NCBI GenBank assembly: GCA_013400155.1
Contig: VXBM01000058.1
Location: 1,549,985-1,613,984 of the forward strand
Source: Helopsaltes ochotensis
Taxonomy: Eukaryota > Chordata > Aves > Passeriformes > Locustellidae
Reading direction: 5' to 3'
DNA: 64,000 nt
In this document: positions 38,901 through 52,974 of the stretch, piece after piece
Position numbering within the stretch: position 1 is the first letter of the stretch
How the letters are laid out: each line of letters begins with the position of its first letter
Made by a program: the position numbers and the translations under genes
The notes under the pieces: model-generated
Databases searched by the model: none
Seen by the model: only the letters and a program-made list of their open reading frames with translations
Told to the model about the DNA's origin: nothing

Positions 38901-41031
38901 TTATGGCTGAGAAACAGAGCAGACTTTCAGAGGTCAGACAGGGAAATGGCCTGCAAAGACAGGTGAGCTATCAATGGCCCTTGATTAAAACTCTTGAATT
39001 CAGACTGCTTCAGTATTCAAATTTGAGAAGGAGAAGGGCTCTTGCTTCTCACTTCAATTCTATTTCAAGAAAGAGACTCTTATACTTTCCAAATAAAACA
39101 AAAGATAGTAAATTTTATTTGTCCCTACCTTTTGTATGAATAAAGGAGGGCTATAATTTCTAGGAAAAAGGAAATAATATATCACCATGTTGCCTTTGTA
39201 TTTCTCTTTTATGTTGCAAGTTCTTTCCTTAACTCTTGAATCGGCTATGAGCAAAGGGAGTGAGGAAAGCTGCAAATATAATCTTGAAACCTCTACATGC
39301 AAAAAAAAGAATCACGAGTAGTTCCCAGCTTATTTGTCTGTCTTCAAGCATCTAGTGCCAGTTACCTATGCAGAGTAGCCTGCTGGGCTCCACACAACTA
39401 TTCCTGAAAGCTGCAGGTCTGCCTGAGCTCCTTCACTGCACCTTCTCTATGATCCCCATAGAGACACCCAAGTGTTTCAAACTGCACTGGATGTTGTCCT
39501 TTGCTCAAGATACCTAAATCAAGCCTGCTGCTGCTTCAAATATTTTTAATTTCCAAGCCCCAGTATAGGTCAATATGGAACACAGACAAATATTTAACAT
39601 TGCACATGTGGAAAAGCTTGTTCTGAACAGAGTCACAAAGTACACCTAAACACAGGTCCCCTTACTCCAAGAGGATCTCACTGCTGCTGTACATTGTGGT
39701 TCACGTTGTTGGGCAGCAGTAAAAAGTTCAGGGTCTGATGGCACATCTTTAATACTGTCTTTGTAGGCATAAAAAAAGGAAATCAATTAAACAATGAGCG
39801 AGCTCCTGTCATGTTATTAAATGTGTTTCACATCTATCAAATCCAAAGCACAGAACTGCTCCAACTAGGTATAAAGTCCTGCAGCCAAACATGGATCCCA
39901 CTGAAATCAAGCAGAAAGACTGTCACTAGACTTCAGCAAGCCTGGGCCTTGCTCTAGAGGGATTGTTGGGACTGCAGTTTATGTTGTTTTCCTAGGGGAA
40001 TAGAATTTATGCAATCTTGTTTTGTGTATAAAGCGTATCAGTCTACCCCAGTAACTTTGTACCTACTGGAAAATTTCAAAAGACAGCCCAAAGACATCAA
40101 GTTTCTACGAATTCAGTAAAAATAAGATGGGTGGCAGAGAAAGATCCTATCAGCGCTCAGTAAAGGCAATGTGGCAAAAAAACAGCTCACAAATGTGAGG
40201 CAGATGTAGAACATTAGACTTTAGTCCTGCAACCCCTGGAGCAGCTCAGTTCTGTTGCTTTTTTGAGAGTCTTAAGCTCAAGATTCAGGATTAAAATCAT
40301 TCAAGGCTTGGGGTGCTTTTTATTTCATCAGAAGACAGAGCATGCCAGGGGCTGCACAAGTGAGCAGAGGTAACAAGAGTACACAGCAATCAAACACAAT
40401 TCCTTCCATGACACCATCAGACTCAGATATCCTACATGCAGAAAGAGGGGGAAAGTGATTTGAAAGAACACCTTGATGAGTAAGGTATTGCAAGAGCTGA
40501 ATGATCCTCCCTGTATCTCCTCTCTGATTCTTGCATAGTCACAATGCATTACATTAAACCATTCTCAGGGAATGAGAATTTGCATCTCAGGGATTTTCCC
40601 TGGTAAGTCCAGAAGAATTTCCTTCTTAAATATTGTTTTGTGGATATGTTTTAGGTAAACACAGTAGCCAGTTTCAGCTGTATTCCAGCAATAAAGGCAC
40701 ATTTCTAGTGGAAGACTTGCGAACTTGTAGCCATGACTGTAGGTTTTTTGCTGTTGTTTTTAGTTTAACACTGAGATAAATATGGGGCTTGTCTTTATCT
40801 CCTTGGCGCAAACTCACCATGGCTAGAAACCCCACATAACTTAGGAATTCAGTGCCCAGGAGAATTTTAGTCTGATGATTTTTGGACAGACTAGAATTGT
40901 ATATGACCCAGATGAATTATGACTACCGTACAGCAGAGAGGTCTGTCACTTCTACCTTATTTTCTGCTGTGCATCACTCACACTTGAGTCAATATTCTGT
41001 GTTCAGGCAAATGGCCTCTTCTGGTCTATAC
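35964..41031. other. Unique non-coding sequence, with one possible DNA-transposon relic
   Basis: No gene recognised. A segment at 36945-37090 contains ttaggccatgtctacattgg and ctcaggctacactaag, wording similar in style to old hAT-type repeats of reptiles and birds; it is reported separately as a weak call. The GC-richer parts at about 37400-37830 and 38100-38470 contain overlapping chance frames. An octamer motif (atttgcat) is at 40578-40585. Confidence 0.65.
36945..37090. mobile_element. Possible ancient DNA-transposon remnant
   Basis: The phrases ggccatgtctacattggg, gtgtacatcagac, aaagtgatttagt and ggctacactaag recall non-autonomous hAT-like elements known from sauropsids. I could not find convincing terminal inverted repeats or an 8-bp target duplication. 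The call rests on wording alone. Confidence 0.2.
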
Positions 41032-41064
41032 TTCTATTTTTCTAATTTTATTAGAAAAATAGAA
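41032..41064. repeat. Perfect 14-bp-stem hairpin
   Basis: The arm ttctatttttctaa (41032-41045) is exactly complementary to ttagaaaaatagaa (41051-41064), with a five-base loop (tttta). This is the longest perfect hairpin I noticed in the window. It is AT-rich and too short for a microRNA precursor. It lies in sequence with no other recognised features. Confidence 0.95.
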
Positions 41065-44000
41065 TTCTAAAAGTGTCCATTTAAATTCATAGATACTAAC
41101 AAGTCACTAAATAGCCTATCTTACACTGAAAAAGTACACCACACACATTTTTCTGAATAAAGGAGATGATATTCTACAGACAGATAATTTATTCTGGATT
41201 GTACCCCTGATAGGAGTGTTTTCACAGTCATTCCTTTGTGTCAAAACTGGTGGGGTTTTTTAGGCTAAACTATAGTTCTAGGATACTTGCATCCTTAGAA
41301 TCAGCCTTTGTTAGTGTGCACAATCCAATAAAGACAAGAAATATCCCTGAATGAGTGAGCTCAGTGAAAAAGAATTAAATTCTTCAGTAACATTAAAAGA
41401 AAAATCTAATTTTTTTGTACTGACACACAGCTTCTTTAAGATACTACCTCAGGTTGACAACTACTACTGACTTCAGATGAGTTTACACATAAATCAGCAT
41501 TCATGCACATGTGTATTTGAGTGTGCACACGTGCACATATACAGCCTTGAAATATTTACTGTGTTACAGTTTGAAGATTTTTGCTTTATCTCCAGTTGCT
41601 TCAAGATGTCTTTCCTTTTTAAGGCTTCACTTTTAAATTGAGAGGCATTTCTCCCTTATTTATTTCTCCTAGGATCCAGTGCTCTACTTCTTACAAATAT
41701 TAAGCAGTTGATAATCTCAGCAAGAATTATATCCCTAATATCTATAAAGGTGCCTTCCTATTATTGTGAAGCAATCAGTTTTCTTACTGGATTATTTTTA
41801 AAAAATCCAGTACATGAAAGCAATATTACTTTAAACAGTGCAACAGCTATTTCCTGACAGATGCCAGAAAAAGTAAGAAAAAAAGGATATAGAAAATATA
41901 TTACGAGCATAGTTTGTCATTGAGAGACTAGAAGCTAGATTTTAATCTTTAATCTTACTCTGGGAAGAAAATTTGTGATTAAAGCATGTATACAGTAACT
42001 TAAGCCATGTAATTCTAATAATGTTAAGTGAGAAGTTGCTGATACCATGAGATGATCAGCCAGGGTTATTAGGGAAAATTCTGTAACAAGTCAAAACGTT
42101 ACCAACACGGCATCACTGTTTCTCAGTCTTCCAGAGACAATTTATATTGCTTGCAACTGCCAGCCTTTAAACACTGTCCATGTTCACTGTAAGGCAGCAT
42201 AACAGTGAAACAGAAAATACCTGGGTGATATGACAGCTGTAGCAAGACACAAGGTTCCCACAAGAACAGTTTTCAACCTTGTAGTTGAAATATTTTAACA
42301 GAACTACAATAGCTGATCAAGGAGGCTTGCAGAGCTCATGGGTACAGAGAGGATACTCAGGTTCTTTGTCAGGATACAGCAACAAGGACTCACAAGTACA
42401 CTAGCCAACTTAGTATTTAAATTAATTCTAGACCTTAAATTATTACAACAACCAAGCTTCTTGCATTATTTAACTTTTGGGTTTTTTTCCCTTATACCCT
42501 GATGGTTCTTCATGCCTATTTGTTTTATGAACTGTGTGATTATATACTTTTTAAATTATAAGTAGTTATAAAGCACATAAGTATATAATACAATTAATAT
42601 AAAATATGTGGGTTTGGGTGTATATAAAATTTTGTATCAAGTAGAAGAGAAATGATTGAGAGATTGCTGTAAGAAAGCATAAGAAAATGTGCTGCTCTCT
42701 TGCATGATGCCTTGACACCAGAATTTCCAAGTGGATGATCCAAGCATAGCAAGACAGCTCGGTCAGTTGCTTCCAAGGCCTTGTACTTAGCGAAAGGATC
42801 TGACAGTCAAGGACTCCAACATGAGCTTATAAAAACACAAAATGCAACTTAATTTTTTTCTACTGGAAAATAAAATATTTTTTCCACAGAGAAATTATTA
42901 GATGAACCATTGCATAAATGACACGACCATGTAGATCCCATACATAAGACTGGAAGATTAAAGTTTCAAAGAACTGAGAGCCTTCAATGTTTAATTTTTA
43001 TTGTGTTTCTTAAGCTTCTCTAAAAAAGCTCTGCCTTTCTAAAGGCTGGGGCTGTTATGTTATTTCTAAACACTTCAGCAGGGCCAGAGTTCCACACCGG
43101 CTCTTACTCTAAAATAAACATGCAGCCTCAACCACAGGCAAGAGCAGTCACAGCGATTTCTGTGAAGTTGTGTCATGCTCTATGTCAAAGGCTGTTCTAG
43201 ATGGTCAGAGTGGACTCTTGTGGCCTTATGAAACAATGAAGTTTCACATGCCAAAAACCATCTAAACAAGACAAGACCTTTGCAAAATCAAATCTCGTGG
43301 ATTTATGCACATACCTAAATGCTCTGCAAAGTCCAGCTATATTTTTGCATTCTTATTTCAATATCAGATTTTTGTTGGCTGGAGTGCTTATTAATTGTGG
43401 TTGCTTGCTTTATTGCAAGAGTATGTGCCAGCAATTGGGCATGCCACTTGAAGAATTCACTGTGTCCATTAGAAAAACCATAACAGTGTCATTAAAAACT
43501 TTGCACAAGGTTTTAGTGGAGTATCCTGGGGCTGCAGATTGGGAAGAATGGCTCTCCTATATAATGTACGCTCTTTTTTTTTTTAATTTCTTGCCTGGTT
43601 TGATGTTACCACAGACCAGGCCCTGCCCCAGGGGAGCATAATGAGTTGACAGGAGATGTGGCACAAAACAAAGCTGGATTTTGCTCCCCCACCCAAGACA
43701 AAGTGCCTCTGTGGTTGCACAGCCCTGGGCTACCTCTGTGGAACTGTGTTGGAGATGCTTGTGTAGGAAAAAGGCTTATTCTATGAATCAGCTCAAGATG
43801 GGCTCTGAACTGTTCACTGTTCACATTCATTGATCAACAACAGTTTTTTCCCTTTGTCAGTCAGCCATGAAGTAGGATTTTGCAGGAAGGAGGTAGTCAC
43901 TATTTCTCTCAATGAACTCACATATAACTTTTGCATCATGTGCTCAGGGAAAATTTGGCAATGTATAAATTGTGGTTGCAAGAAGCCTTTTTTACTGCAT

Positions 44001-47000
44001 TCGCTTGAGTGATTTTATTAGTTTTCAGACCTTTGGCATTATTGCACCGTGGAAGCATTTTATAGAGAAACACAAAGCCACACTTCTGGGGCTATTGATA
44101 TGCATTACTCCAATTAAAAACACAAAACGCAAAATCCCAACAAAACAATAAATAAACTCTTGCTTTGGGCTTCACTCATAGTAGGTTTGGACTATCTTCA
44201 CTGAAGAACACAAACCCAAGTTCTGCTTTTCCTGTTGAAACACATGGAATTTGTTCTTGCACAAATAATAGTGTTTAACTGGGCTTGCTGGTTGACGTGC
44301 ACAAGTGGACACAAGATCTTTTTGCATCACTCCAGATTATATTTTGTTTAATCCAATGCTTTACTGGGACATGGTAGAACAGGTAAAATGAATTTGTAAA
44401 TTCTAGCTAGAGTAACAGTTACCTTACTTATGAAATTCTACTTCCAGTCATCATCTTTGGGGTGTCCTCCCAGAAAAGTTGAGGTATTTTAGTATAAAAT
44501 CAGCCTTCAATCGTGCAACTGTTTTTAAGTGAAAGAGCCAAATATCATCCAGGAACCACAAAATATATATGTATGAGAGTGCAATTCAGACTGAAAGAAA
44601 ATCTTTCACTTGTCATCAGAAGGGGAGGAAACTAAACAGTGCTAAATACAACCACTATAAAGGTTAACATTTTACCAGAGTATAGTTTCTCCTCAGGTAC
44701 TTTAGGGCAGCTTGCTCACTCTCTTAGCCTTGTACTATTTCCTGTGGGTGCTGCCCTGAGAGCTCGTAACATTCAAGAACAGACCTAAGCAGACAGTTTT
44801 CATATGCTAAGTGCTACTTTCAAAGCAATCATTGCTGCTTTTAACTTGTAACTGGTGCCTACAAAGAGCTAGAGACCTCATTCAGAAAAGCAAGGGAATA
44901 ATGTTATGGATATATAAACAATATATCTTACATCTCTGTGTATGTAAGAAATTGCTATTTGAATGGCAGTGATCACCTTCAGCTTGGCCATTAATCTCTC
45001 AATATATTTCCTAATTAATTGGTTCTACTCAACCTTAGAAATTAGACCTTTAGCTTAAGAAATAAAACAAAACATTATTCAACCCAAATATTACATAGAG
45101 CATATGTTAAGCAATACAACTAAGCACTGATTTATAAATCTCAAGAAGACAATGCTCCAAATTAGAATGGTTTTAGAAATTATAACCTTGCTGAACAGAG
45201 GTTGATTTTTCTATTTAAAAGGAGTATTTTTATCTTAGCATCTAAATTCACTTCAATCTTGCCTGAGTTGCAAGCAGATGCTTACTTACATAAGTAAGTA
45301 CAGGTTGAAACTGGAACAAGTTTTTAAACCTAGATTGCTTGATAGTTAAATAGCAGTAACATGGCCCAAACCAAAATGGAATATGCAACTGAAAATGTTT
45401 GTGCTGATAACCTATAGGGTTAGGTTTTTTCCCAAACTACCTGTTCAACAGTTATTTGTAAAATATGTCTGTTAAAGAAAGCCCCCAAAATGTACTTTGC
45501 TGTAAAGTACTTATTCAGCAATCTTTGTACTAAGGAGCTCTTTGGTTTTCTCAGCATCTCGGGCAGGAATTTTCACTTCACACATGCTTGAACTTTTACA
45601 ACTTCCATAAAACACCACCAAAAGAGGAAAATGCACAATTCTCTCAGCTGCACAAGTATAAAACAAGAGTAGGGATGCTGACTACACTACATGAAGGTAG
45701 GAGTTTCCAACTACATTAGAGGAAATGTTGTGCCTGATAAGCTTTGACTTTACCTTTGAATTCGTTAAGGGAATTCCTTATGGCTCACAGAGGTTTATGT
45801 GTTCAAAAGAGAGGCAGGGGGAGACTGCCAGAAGGGAACTGCCTTATTCCTGCACAGAGCTTGCTTTCCCCCGGGACCCTGAGAAGGGGGAGTCTGGAAA
45901 ATACTTTCTCTACACTCACTATCATAGGAGAGATTACTTTAATCATTTAGAGTTTGAGAATGGAAGGGGAAGAGAAGGGCTCTGTGTGCCTTCTCTCCAG
46001 CTGAATGCTCAGTAATAGACCTCAGCTGAGATAAAGCTGACTCAAACTTTTTTTTTAATTGAAAATAATTTATTTCCCCAAGTACCAACATATCAACTTT
46101 ACAAGGCAGGCTTCAGCTGGTATCTTATATATTGAAGGTATCATACTGTCATTTAACTATTAAAGCTAATCACATCTTTTAATGAATTCTTCCATTATTT
46201 TAATCTCTTCTAGGGAGAGGGACTCATTTTTAATGTACTTTGTATTTATAGCTCCCTGCTCTGGATTACTCTAGACTTCTGAAGCGAGCAGCATCACTAG
46301 TACCAGTCAATAAGACCTGCTGCAAACGTCTCTTTCTAACATTTGCAAAGCTGTACAGATAAAAGAGTAAATCTAGTTCTGGTTACGAGGCTAAGTACCT
46401 TGCTGAAGGACCTGGTCCCCTGTCATGAACATCCACTGAGGCTGCAGCAAAACTAAGTTACAGACAGTGCCAGTCTCAGCACCTTTAGGGATGGACTATC
46501 AAAGTTAACACAAGGAAATTGGTGTTTTTCAGCTTTCCTGAGGTGCTGAATCTACCATGTCTGTCTTTCTTAAGCAAGCAGGGCTCACTTCTCAAGGAGA
46601 GCTGTATGCAAAATAAGGACTTTTGTTCTTAACCTAAAGTCACTTGCAGCCATATTGATGGCAAAATTCAATTACATCAACTTGCATCCTTAAAGCAACA
46701 TACAAAAAAACCCCAGCTCATAAATTTTCCTTCAGCAGTGTTGCATTAGCTGGAAAATACAAAGCAGCTATAGATGTTTTTATTTGCTGAATCACATTGA
46801 ACAAAACAAAAAAGAACAACCAAGTGTCCACTCTGTATCATGGGCATTAACTAGGCATTCAGCGCTATGACTTTTGATTTTTACAGTGCACAGATCATCC
46901 TGAGAGGAGAATTCAGCTGGGGTAGAGGAACATCCCAAACCCAGAGCTGGGTTCTTCCATAAGCGCAATTCCATGATGCAGAGCACCATGGTCTGCACAA

Positions 47001-48622
47001 ACTTCCTCACGAGGAGAGCAGCACATGCCAGGGCACTGTCCTGGCTCAGTCCTTGGGAGAGCTGCTTGCTGCATCACACCTTTCTAGTGCTCAGGGGACT
47101 GTGTGCCACCAGCCTTTCTCCTCCTGCCAAGCTCTGGTGGCTTAGAAAACAGAGCAGCAAGGAAAGGAAGGGTGTCTTTGGGCCTCAAATGCCAGGAGCT
47201 GGGTTCTGCACCCAGCCCTGCAGCACTGCTGAGCAGCCTGGCAGCAAAGAGCCATCACCCACCCTGAATTTGCAAAGGCAACTATTTTCCCCCTGAATTT
47301 AATTACATTGACTATATTTTTTTATTAGGGAGCTATCTTCCCCTGCCTAGAGCCATAGCCCGAAGGTTTTTCCCATTGCAAAATCTAGGATTAAAAGCAG
47401 ATACTGCTATGTTTCCACCTTCACAAATCAAGATGATTAGTCATTAGATTTTTTCTTTCACTACCAAATAAGATAGTTACATAACATTAACATGGGTAAG
47501 ACTTTGATTACGTGCCCATTAGTTTAACTGCTTAAGCTGTGTGCAGAAACCATGGAAAACTGACAGTGGGTAATACAATGCAGGTGTATATGCTGGCAGA
47601 CAAATTAAAGAAATTAGACCTTGATAAAAGTGATGACTTTCTAATTTCAGTTTTCATGGGGGTAATGAACAGACCTCCATCTGTTGAAAATTCACTTCCT
47701 AGGAGCAAAACCACAAATTCCAGGTGATCACAGGGGAAATATTATTCAGCTACTAGAGTGTTAAAATACCATGATAATTTTGGAGATCCTTTTTATAGTG
47801 CTTTGATGCAATATCTGAGTTTGCCTTTTAGACTTCAACATTTGAAAACTTATGTCAAGAAAGAAATACAGCAGAGCTATTTCTTAGCAAACCAAAGGAA
47901 GCGTTATTTAAAGGGTGAAGATGAACAGTTTGAATGAGGAAAATACTAAAAAAATCCAAGGAAAAGATAAACTCTTCCTGATGCTAACAAAAAACCCCAA
48001 CATAGAAGTTTTTAGTTCTATAAGCTAGAAACTGTAAGTTGCACATGCTGTCAAAGCAGGAAAACTCATATTCAGGAGACTCAATAGAAACAATCACTCC
48101 TGTACAAACAGAGTCATCACTAGACTCCTTCCTTCTAATTAGCACTCTGAACATCAAGGCCTGCTGATGCACTGCTTGTCCCCATTGTCTGCACAGGGTA
48201 TTAGTTCTCAGACAGACAGACAATGTCTTCCTGTATGACTTGGGTGAGAGGTGTCTTTGAAGAGCTGCCCCTCACCTCAAACGAGTGTTAGCGTCTCACA
48301 GCTGTAGCAGAGCCCACTGATGAAGAGAGGGGGGCAACAAGAGATAAGAAAGATGAAAGTCCTAAAGACTTACTTATCTTGTAAGACACAGAAGGGTAGA
48401 TTTCTTCCTGCTGAATTACTGAGGCAAGATGTAATGCTTAAGTAACATTGATAGTATGACTCAACCTGTTTTTCCTCACCTGTTACCTAAATCCACACTA
48501 CAGCCAGAACCAGGAGTAGGACACCAGTTTTCAGGAATGCTCCAAAAAGGAACCAGAAATATCTAGAACAGGAAACTTTATCCTTGTTATGTGGCCAAGT
48601 GGTTGAAACAATAATAAGGAAA
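41065..48622. other. Unique non-coding sequence
   Basis: AT-rich throughout (especially 42420-42640), apart from a more balanced section at about 46960-47290. A perfect inverted repeat cttactta/taagtaag with a two-base centre is at 45281-45298. The 114-codon plus-strand frame at 43297-43641 shows no known domain. No gene or mobile element was recognised. Confidence 0.7.
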
Positions 48623-48642
48623 AAAATTAGTTAACATACTAA
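48623..48642 (+). repeat. 20-bp exact direct repeat, copy 1
   Basis: These 20 bases, containing ttagttaacatactaa, recur exactly at 52561-52580 in the same orientation, about 3.9 kb away. The flanks do not align. The core GTTAAC is an HNF1/POU-homeodomain-like half site. Confidence 0.9.
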
Positions 48643-51600
48643 TGTACGGTGCAAGAGTTGAGGGTACTTTTTACAAAGGATTATTGCACTGCTCAAGTCT
48701 AAGAGTTATTGAGAAAGTGACAGATCAAGGCCTCATCTAATGGTGTTCTTGAAACTGCAAGAAACATTAAGGGCTCTAAAAGAAACTGAACTGCCAGAGG
48801 ATCTATGCAAAATCCTCTCAGAAAGTGAAATATTCAAGAGTGAGAAAAATTACTCTACATAATAAAAGTGCAGGTATCAATCTGACTGAAAAACTTACAG
48901 AAAAATGTCATGATATACAAGCAAGAAAGTAGTAAGAAAAATTCAAAGTAGGATTGCATTTGCGAGAAGAAAAACCCTATTTGTTGTTGCTTAATTAGAT
49001 ATAACATGAAAATTATATTGGATTCTATATAAATAGTTATGTGGAAAGTGAATCTTGATGCTCAGAGGCACTCATGAAGGCAAAAAGATGTGAAAGCACA
49101 ATTAGAAGTGTAATGACCCTTAACAGAAAATGCCACTGTATCACTATGCTAATCTATGGCACTGCCATTCCTGGAGACTTTGAAATTAGTCCTCTCACCT
49201 CAGAAGAGGGAAAAAGACTTAAGAGTGATGAAGATGACCTTAGAAACCTGTAGCAGATTCCATGTGAAGACAGATCAAACCATTTAGTATTCTGGTGAAA
49301 GAGCTGGAAAAGGGTGCAACAAGTGTAGTGGGACTTTTAAATATTAGAGGGTTGAATAAGATTACCACTAATATCAGGAGTTAGTCATGAAAATACTGAG
49401 TGGCAAACTCAGAAAAAAAACCAAAGGGAGTACTTTTTCCATGATTACTTGTAGCCATTTGCAAAAGACTATCAGAAGCATTGAATGCCAACGGAGAACA
49501 TTAACTTCTACACAATTGATTCAAGTTCATAGCACAAAATCTCAAAGGGCTGTTAAAAACATTAGTGCAAATGCAGCCTTAGTGTTAAAAAGGCTACAGA
49601 TTCCCAAAAACTAGTATCTACACTGAAGATCATACATTTGCCCTTATTTATATTCCTTGCCTCAGCATGTGCTGCTGTCTAAGGCAAGATATTAGTTCAG
49701 AAGGACCACTAGAGCTGTTTCGGATTCCGGCAGGACAAAATGACATATGGAGTCTTATAAGTCTTGAACACACATACTTTATTTAAAATTATTCAAATGG
49801 CAACAGAGCAGATTCATTGTAAAAAAAATTAACACCATCCCAGGTTAAAACAATAACTAAAAAAAACACCCCATAATAGATTTGAGATGATCTTAAGAAA
49901 ACAGATTACAAAAGAGACATTGTGAATACTACCAAGTTTTTCCCAAGAGCCCATGCAATTCAGATTCTTGGAGGTTCAGAAGTTCCATTCTGTACCTCCA
50001 TGTGACAGAAGGAATCCACATTCAGGCATTTGGCTTGGAGGATTCCTAAGTACTGGGCAGCTCTTTTTCTCCCAGACCAACCAGAGGATACATCAACATC
50101 CATCCCAGTTATTTACCAACAGCAAGGAGTTGAAGGAGTGCCACAGGTCCTTCAGGATGCACAAAGTTTTCTGCTGGTTAAACAGCAAAGTAATGAAATG
50201 CATTAGTAAGAAAGTGCTCCATTTTTCCAAGGAATTGACTTTGAAGATAGTGAAGGGATAAATGCTACTAGGAAAAGGAATGGCTGTGACAGGTATCAGG
50301 CACTTGTGTCCTAGCAGACAAACTACAAATACAGGACTGCTTCCACACACTAACACAACAGAGCGTGTTCCACCCCTGTGTAGCCAGTGCTTGTCAGCAG
50401 GAGGCCAGAATCCACAATATGATCAGATTTTGTCTAGACTTTCTTGGTACATTTCTTCACCCCTGCGCAAGCCACAGGGACACCAGCCCAAGTTATCTGT
50501 AAGGAGGTACCTCAAGCACTTAGCATGGTAAAGGAGGAGAATAATGTAGGAAAAGAAAGTCAGATAAGTGGAATTGCCTCTCAACGACAGAGTTTGTGCT
50601 TTAGGACAGTTTTGTTGTGGTACATCCAACTCCACCTGATGCAAATACAGCAGACCAACAGAATAACCTTACTTTGCAAATTGCTCAAATAGGACATCAC
50701 TTGATACTGAATCAGTTGATCTCATAAAAGATATTGCTGCTCTGCACAAACCTTGCTTTGTACTAAATCAATAATAGTCAATCTCTTCATATATCCTTGG
50801 GGCAATTTTGTCCCCTTCATTAAGGAACAGAGAGAACAATCAAAACATAGATCTACTCTGATTTTCACAAGGGTTTTGAACGCAAGGAGGCCAATCAAGA
50901 GTAACACTCTTCCATTTTGTTCTAAAGTACTGACTGCTACATCCTCTGTGAAAGTGCCCAAAAGTATACTATTTATGTAGCTTCATTGGTTAACAAAAAC
51001 AGGGCATCTTCTCGTTAATCTTTTTCACTTCTGGCCTCTTCTTCCTTATTTTCAGAGAATTGACCTCTCCTGCAATCATTGTTCAAGCCATTGTCAGCTG
51101 ACCCATCTTTTTCATCCTACCCTCAGGTTCTATAACAATTTGTAACAATGCTACTGTTTTTATAGTTATTGCTGTTAAGTAACAAATGCCTTCTATTACA
51201 GTAAGTCACCTGTACAAGCAATTTACATATCAGACTTCTGTTTTCCATTTCCAGTTTCTTCTCAACTTCTTCCTCTCCTGTGGGCCTACTCTCACAGTGC
51301 ATTTTATGAGCTGAAAGCCTGATATTTGAACTAGCTATACTATTTTAGCTGAATTGCAACAATGACATCACCCTCCTCCTGAAAGTGTTTAATGGTATTT
51401 AATTTTTCCCCTGTGTTCAAATTTCCTTTTAAAATGAACTCAAAAAATGAATGCAAGAATTAAGGTTTTTTGTTTAAGTGTATTGTCTTCAACTTCATTT
51501 TCAATTTGTTTTACAGAATGTGTTTGCCAGCTGTTCTTTTATTGTTTTCATACCTCTCTATATCCAACTTTCTACATACTTATTATTTGGCCCAAATTCT

Positions 51601-52560
51601 GCTCCCTAATGTGCATGATCAGAAGTCTCAAGCATATCCAAGAGCTGGAATTAGCTCTAGCTATTCACCCACAGCCTGTCACATCTTTCAGTATTTTTTT
51701 TTTACTATATCCTTTTATTTTTTCCTAAATGATCTAAGCCATTTTACTGGGGCAGCTTTTAACAGACAAGTGTGTATAACTAACAGCACACTCACTGAAT
51801 TTAAAATTACTCAGATTTTATGTTTTAAAACTTAGAGTGAAGCAGGTTATTTTAATACAATACTCCTGCCAGTTGAACAGACACCATTTCTACTTAAAAA
51901 TTGGTGCAATTTTAAATATCACTTAAATTAGGAAGCCAGATCACATGATTTGTAAATTAAATTGGTTAGACACCTTATAAGATACAATACTTCTTTGCCA
52001 AATGTTATACCATATAAATGTATTATTAAATTTCTCTCCTCTTACAGCTTTGTAAGATATTTCCAGGCACTTCTAGCACCTCAGTGTATAAACAGACGGA
52101 AATATTTTAGAAAAATATGGAGTTAGTTCGCCTGTATATAACATAAGATAAAGCTGCTAATTCATGAAATGGAGAACTTTGAGTCTTAATAACAAAGTAT
52201 TTTTACTTTAACATGAGAGGCAACATTTAGACACTTTGCCATTGTTTTACCCTTTATTTTAGAAGCTGACAACTAATTCAGAAAACAGAGCATCTCAAAT
52301 TTGTTTTAAGCTTTCACACACCGGGATATTTTTACTAAACTAGGGGTTAAGGGAGAAAATAGTCCTACAGAAATATTTTATAGATCAGATGACTCATTTA
52401 TGCAATTAAAAATTTACAGTAGGCTTTCAGCAAAAGCTACCTCGTTGTAAAATTACTTTTAGCAGCATTAAAAGCATTTTACCAGCACCAAGAGGAGAGT
52501 TCAACCTTGCTCTGAAGCAGCAGGTGCTAGCTACAACTAGGTGTGGAACAAATCCTAAGC
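48643..52560. other. Unique non-coding sequence
   Basis: No recognisable gene or repeat copy. Several open frames of 60-120 codons occur on both strands; none has a domain, and most overlap one another. The section at about 51900-52480 is strongly AT-rich and could hold conserved non-coding DNA. Confidence 0.7.
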
Positions 52561-52580
52561 AAAATTAGTTAACATACTAA
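52561..52580 (+). repeat. 20-bp exact direct repeat, copy 2
   Basis: Exact partner of 48623-48642. It is followed by a short series of related words (cattaactta, cattaactcc). Confidence 0.9.
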
Positions 52581-52974
52581 CATTAACTTACATTAACTCC
52601 TCCTGGTGCCTGTAGGTTCGGGCCCTCACAGTAAGTTTTACACAGGAAGTGGCTGTAAGGACTTAAAAATGAGTCAGTCACACAGAGTTACTGCTGCTGT
52701 CAAAACCATCCATCACTGTGTCTAAAGATTCCCATAGTTGGCTGTGAAACTTGTAGATACCTTGTAACATGAATGCTATTGCAGCTGTACTCAGTTATAT
52801 CAACAGATGTTTTAACAGAGACAGGATGCTGAAAGAAAATAACCCAGCTGGCTTAACTTCAACATGCAGAAAAATACTTGGACTCCTTAGAAATACTTAG
52901 AAGATAACCTGACATTTGACACGTCCATAATGGACATTACAATGTAACAGAAGGGAATGGGGTTGATTTGACAT

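Noticed and set aside
43297..43641. 114-codon plus-strand open frame
   Set aside because: No recognised domain or exon signals; the end runs into a T-rich tract.
52615..52630. tRNA-like box B (ggttcgggccc)
   Set aside because: No box A at the right distance and no cloverleaf could be formed.
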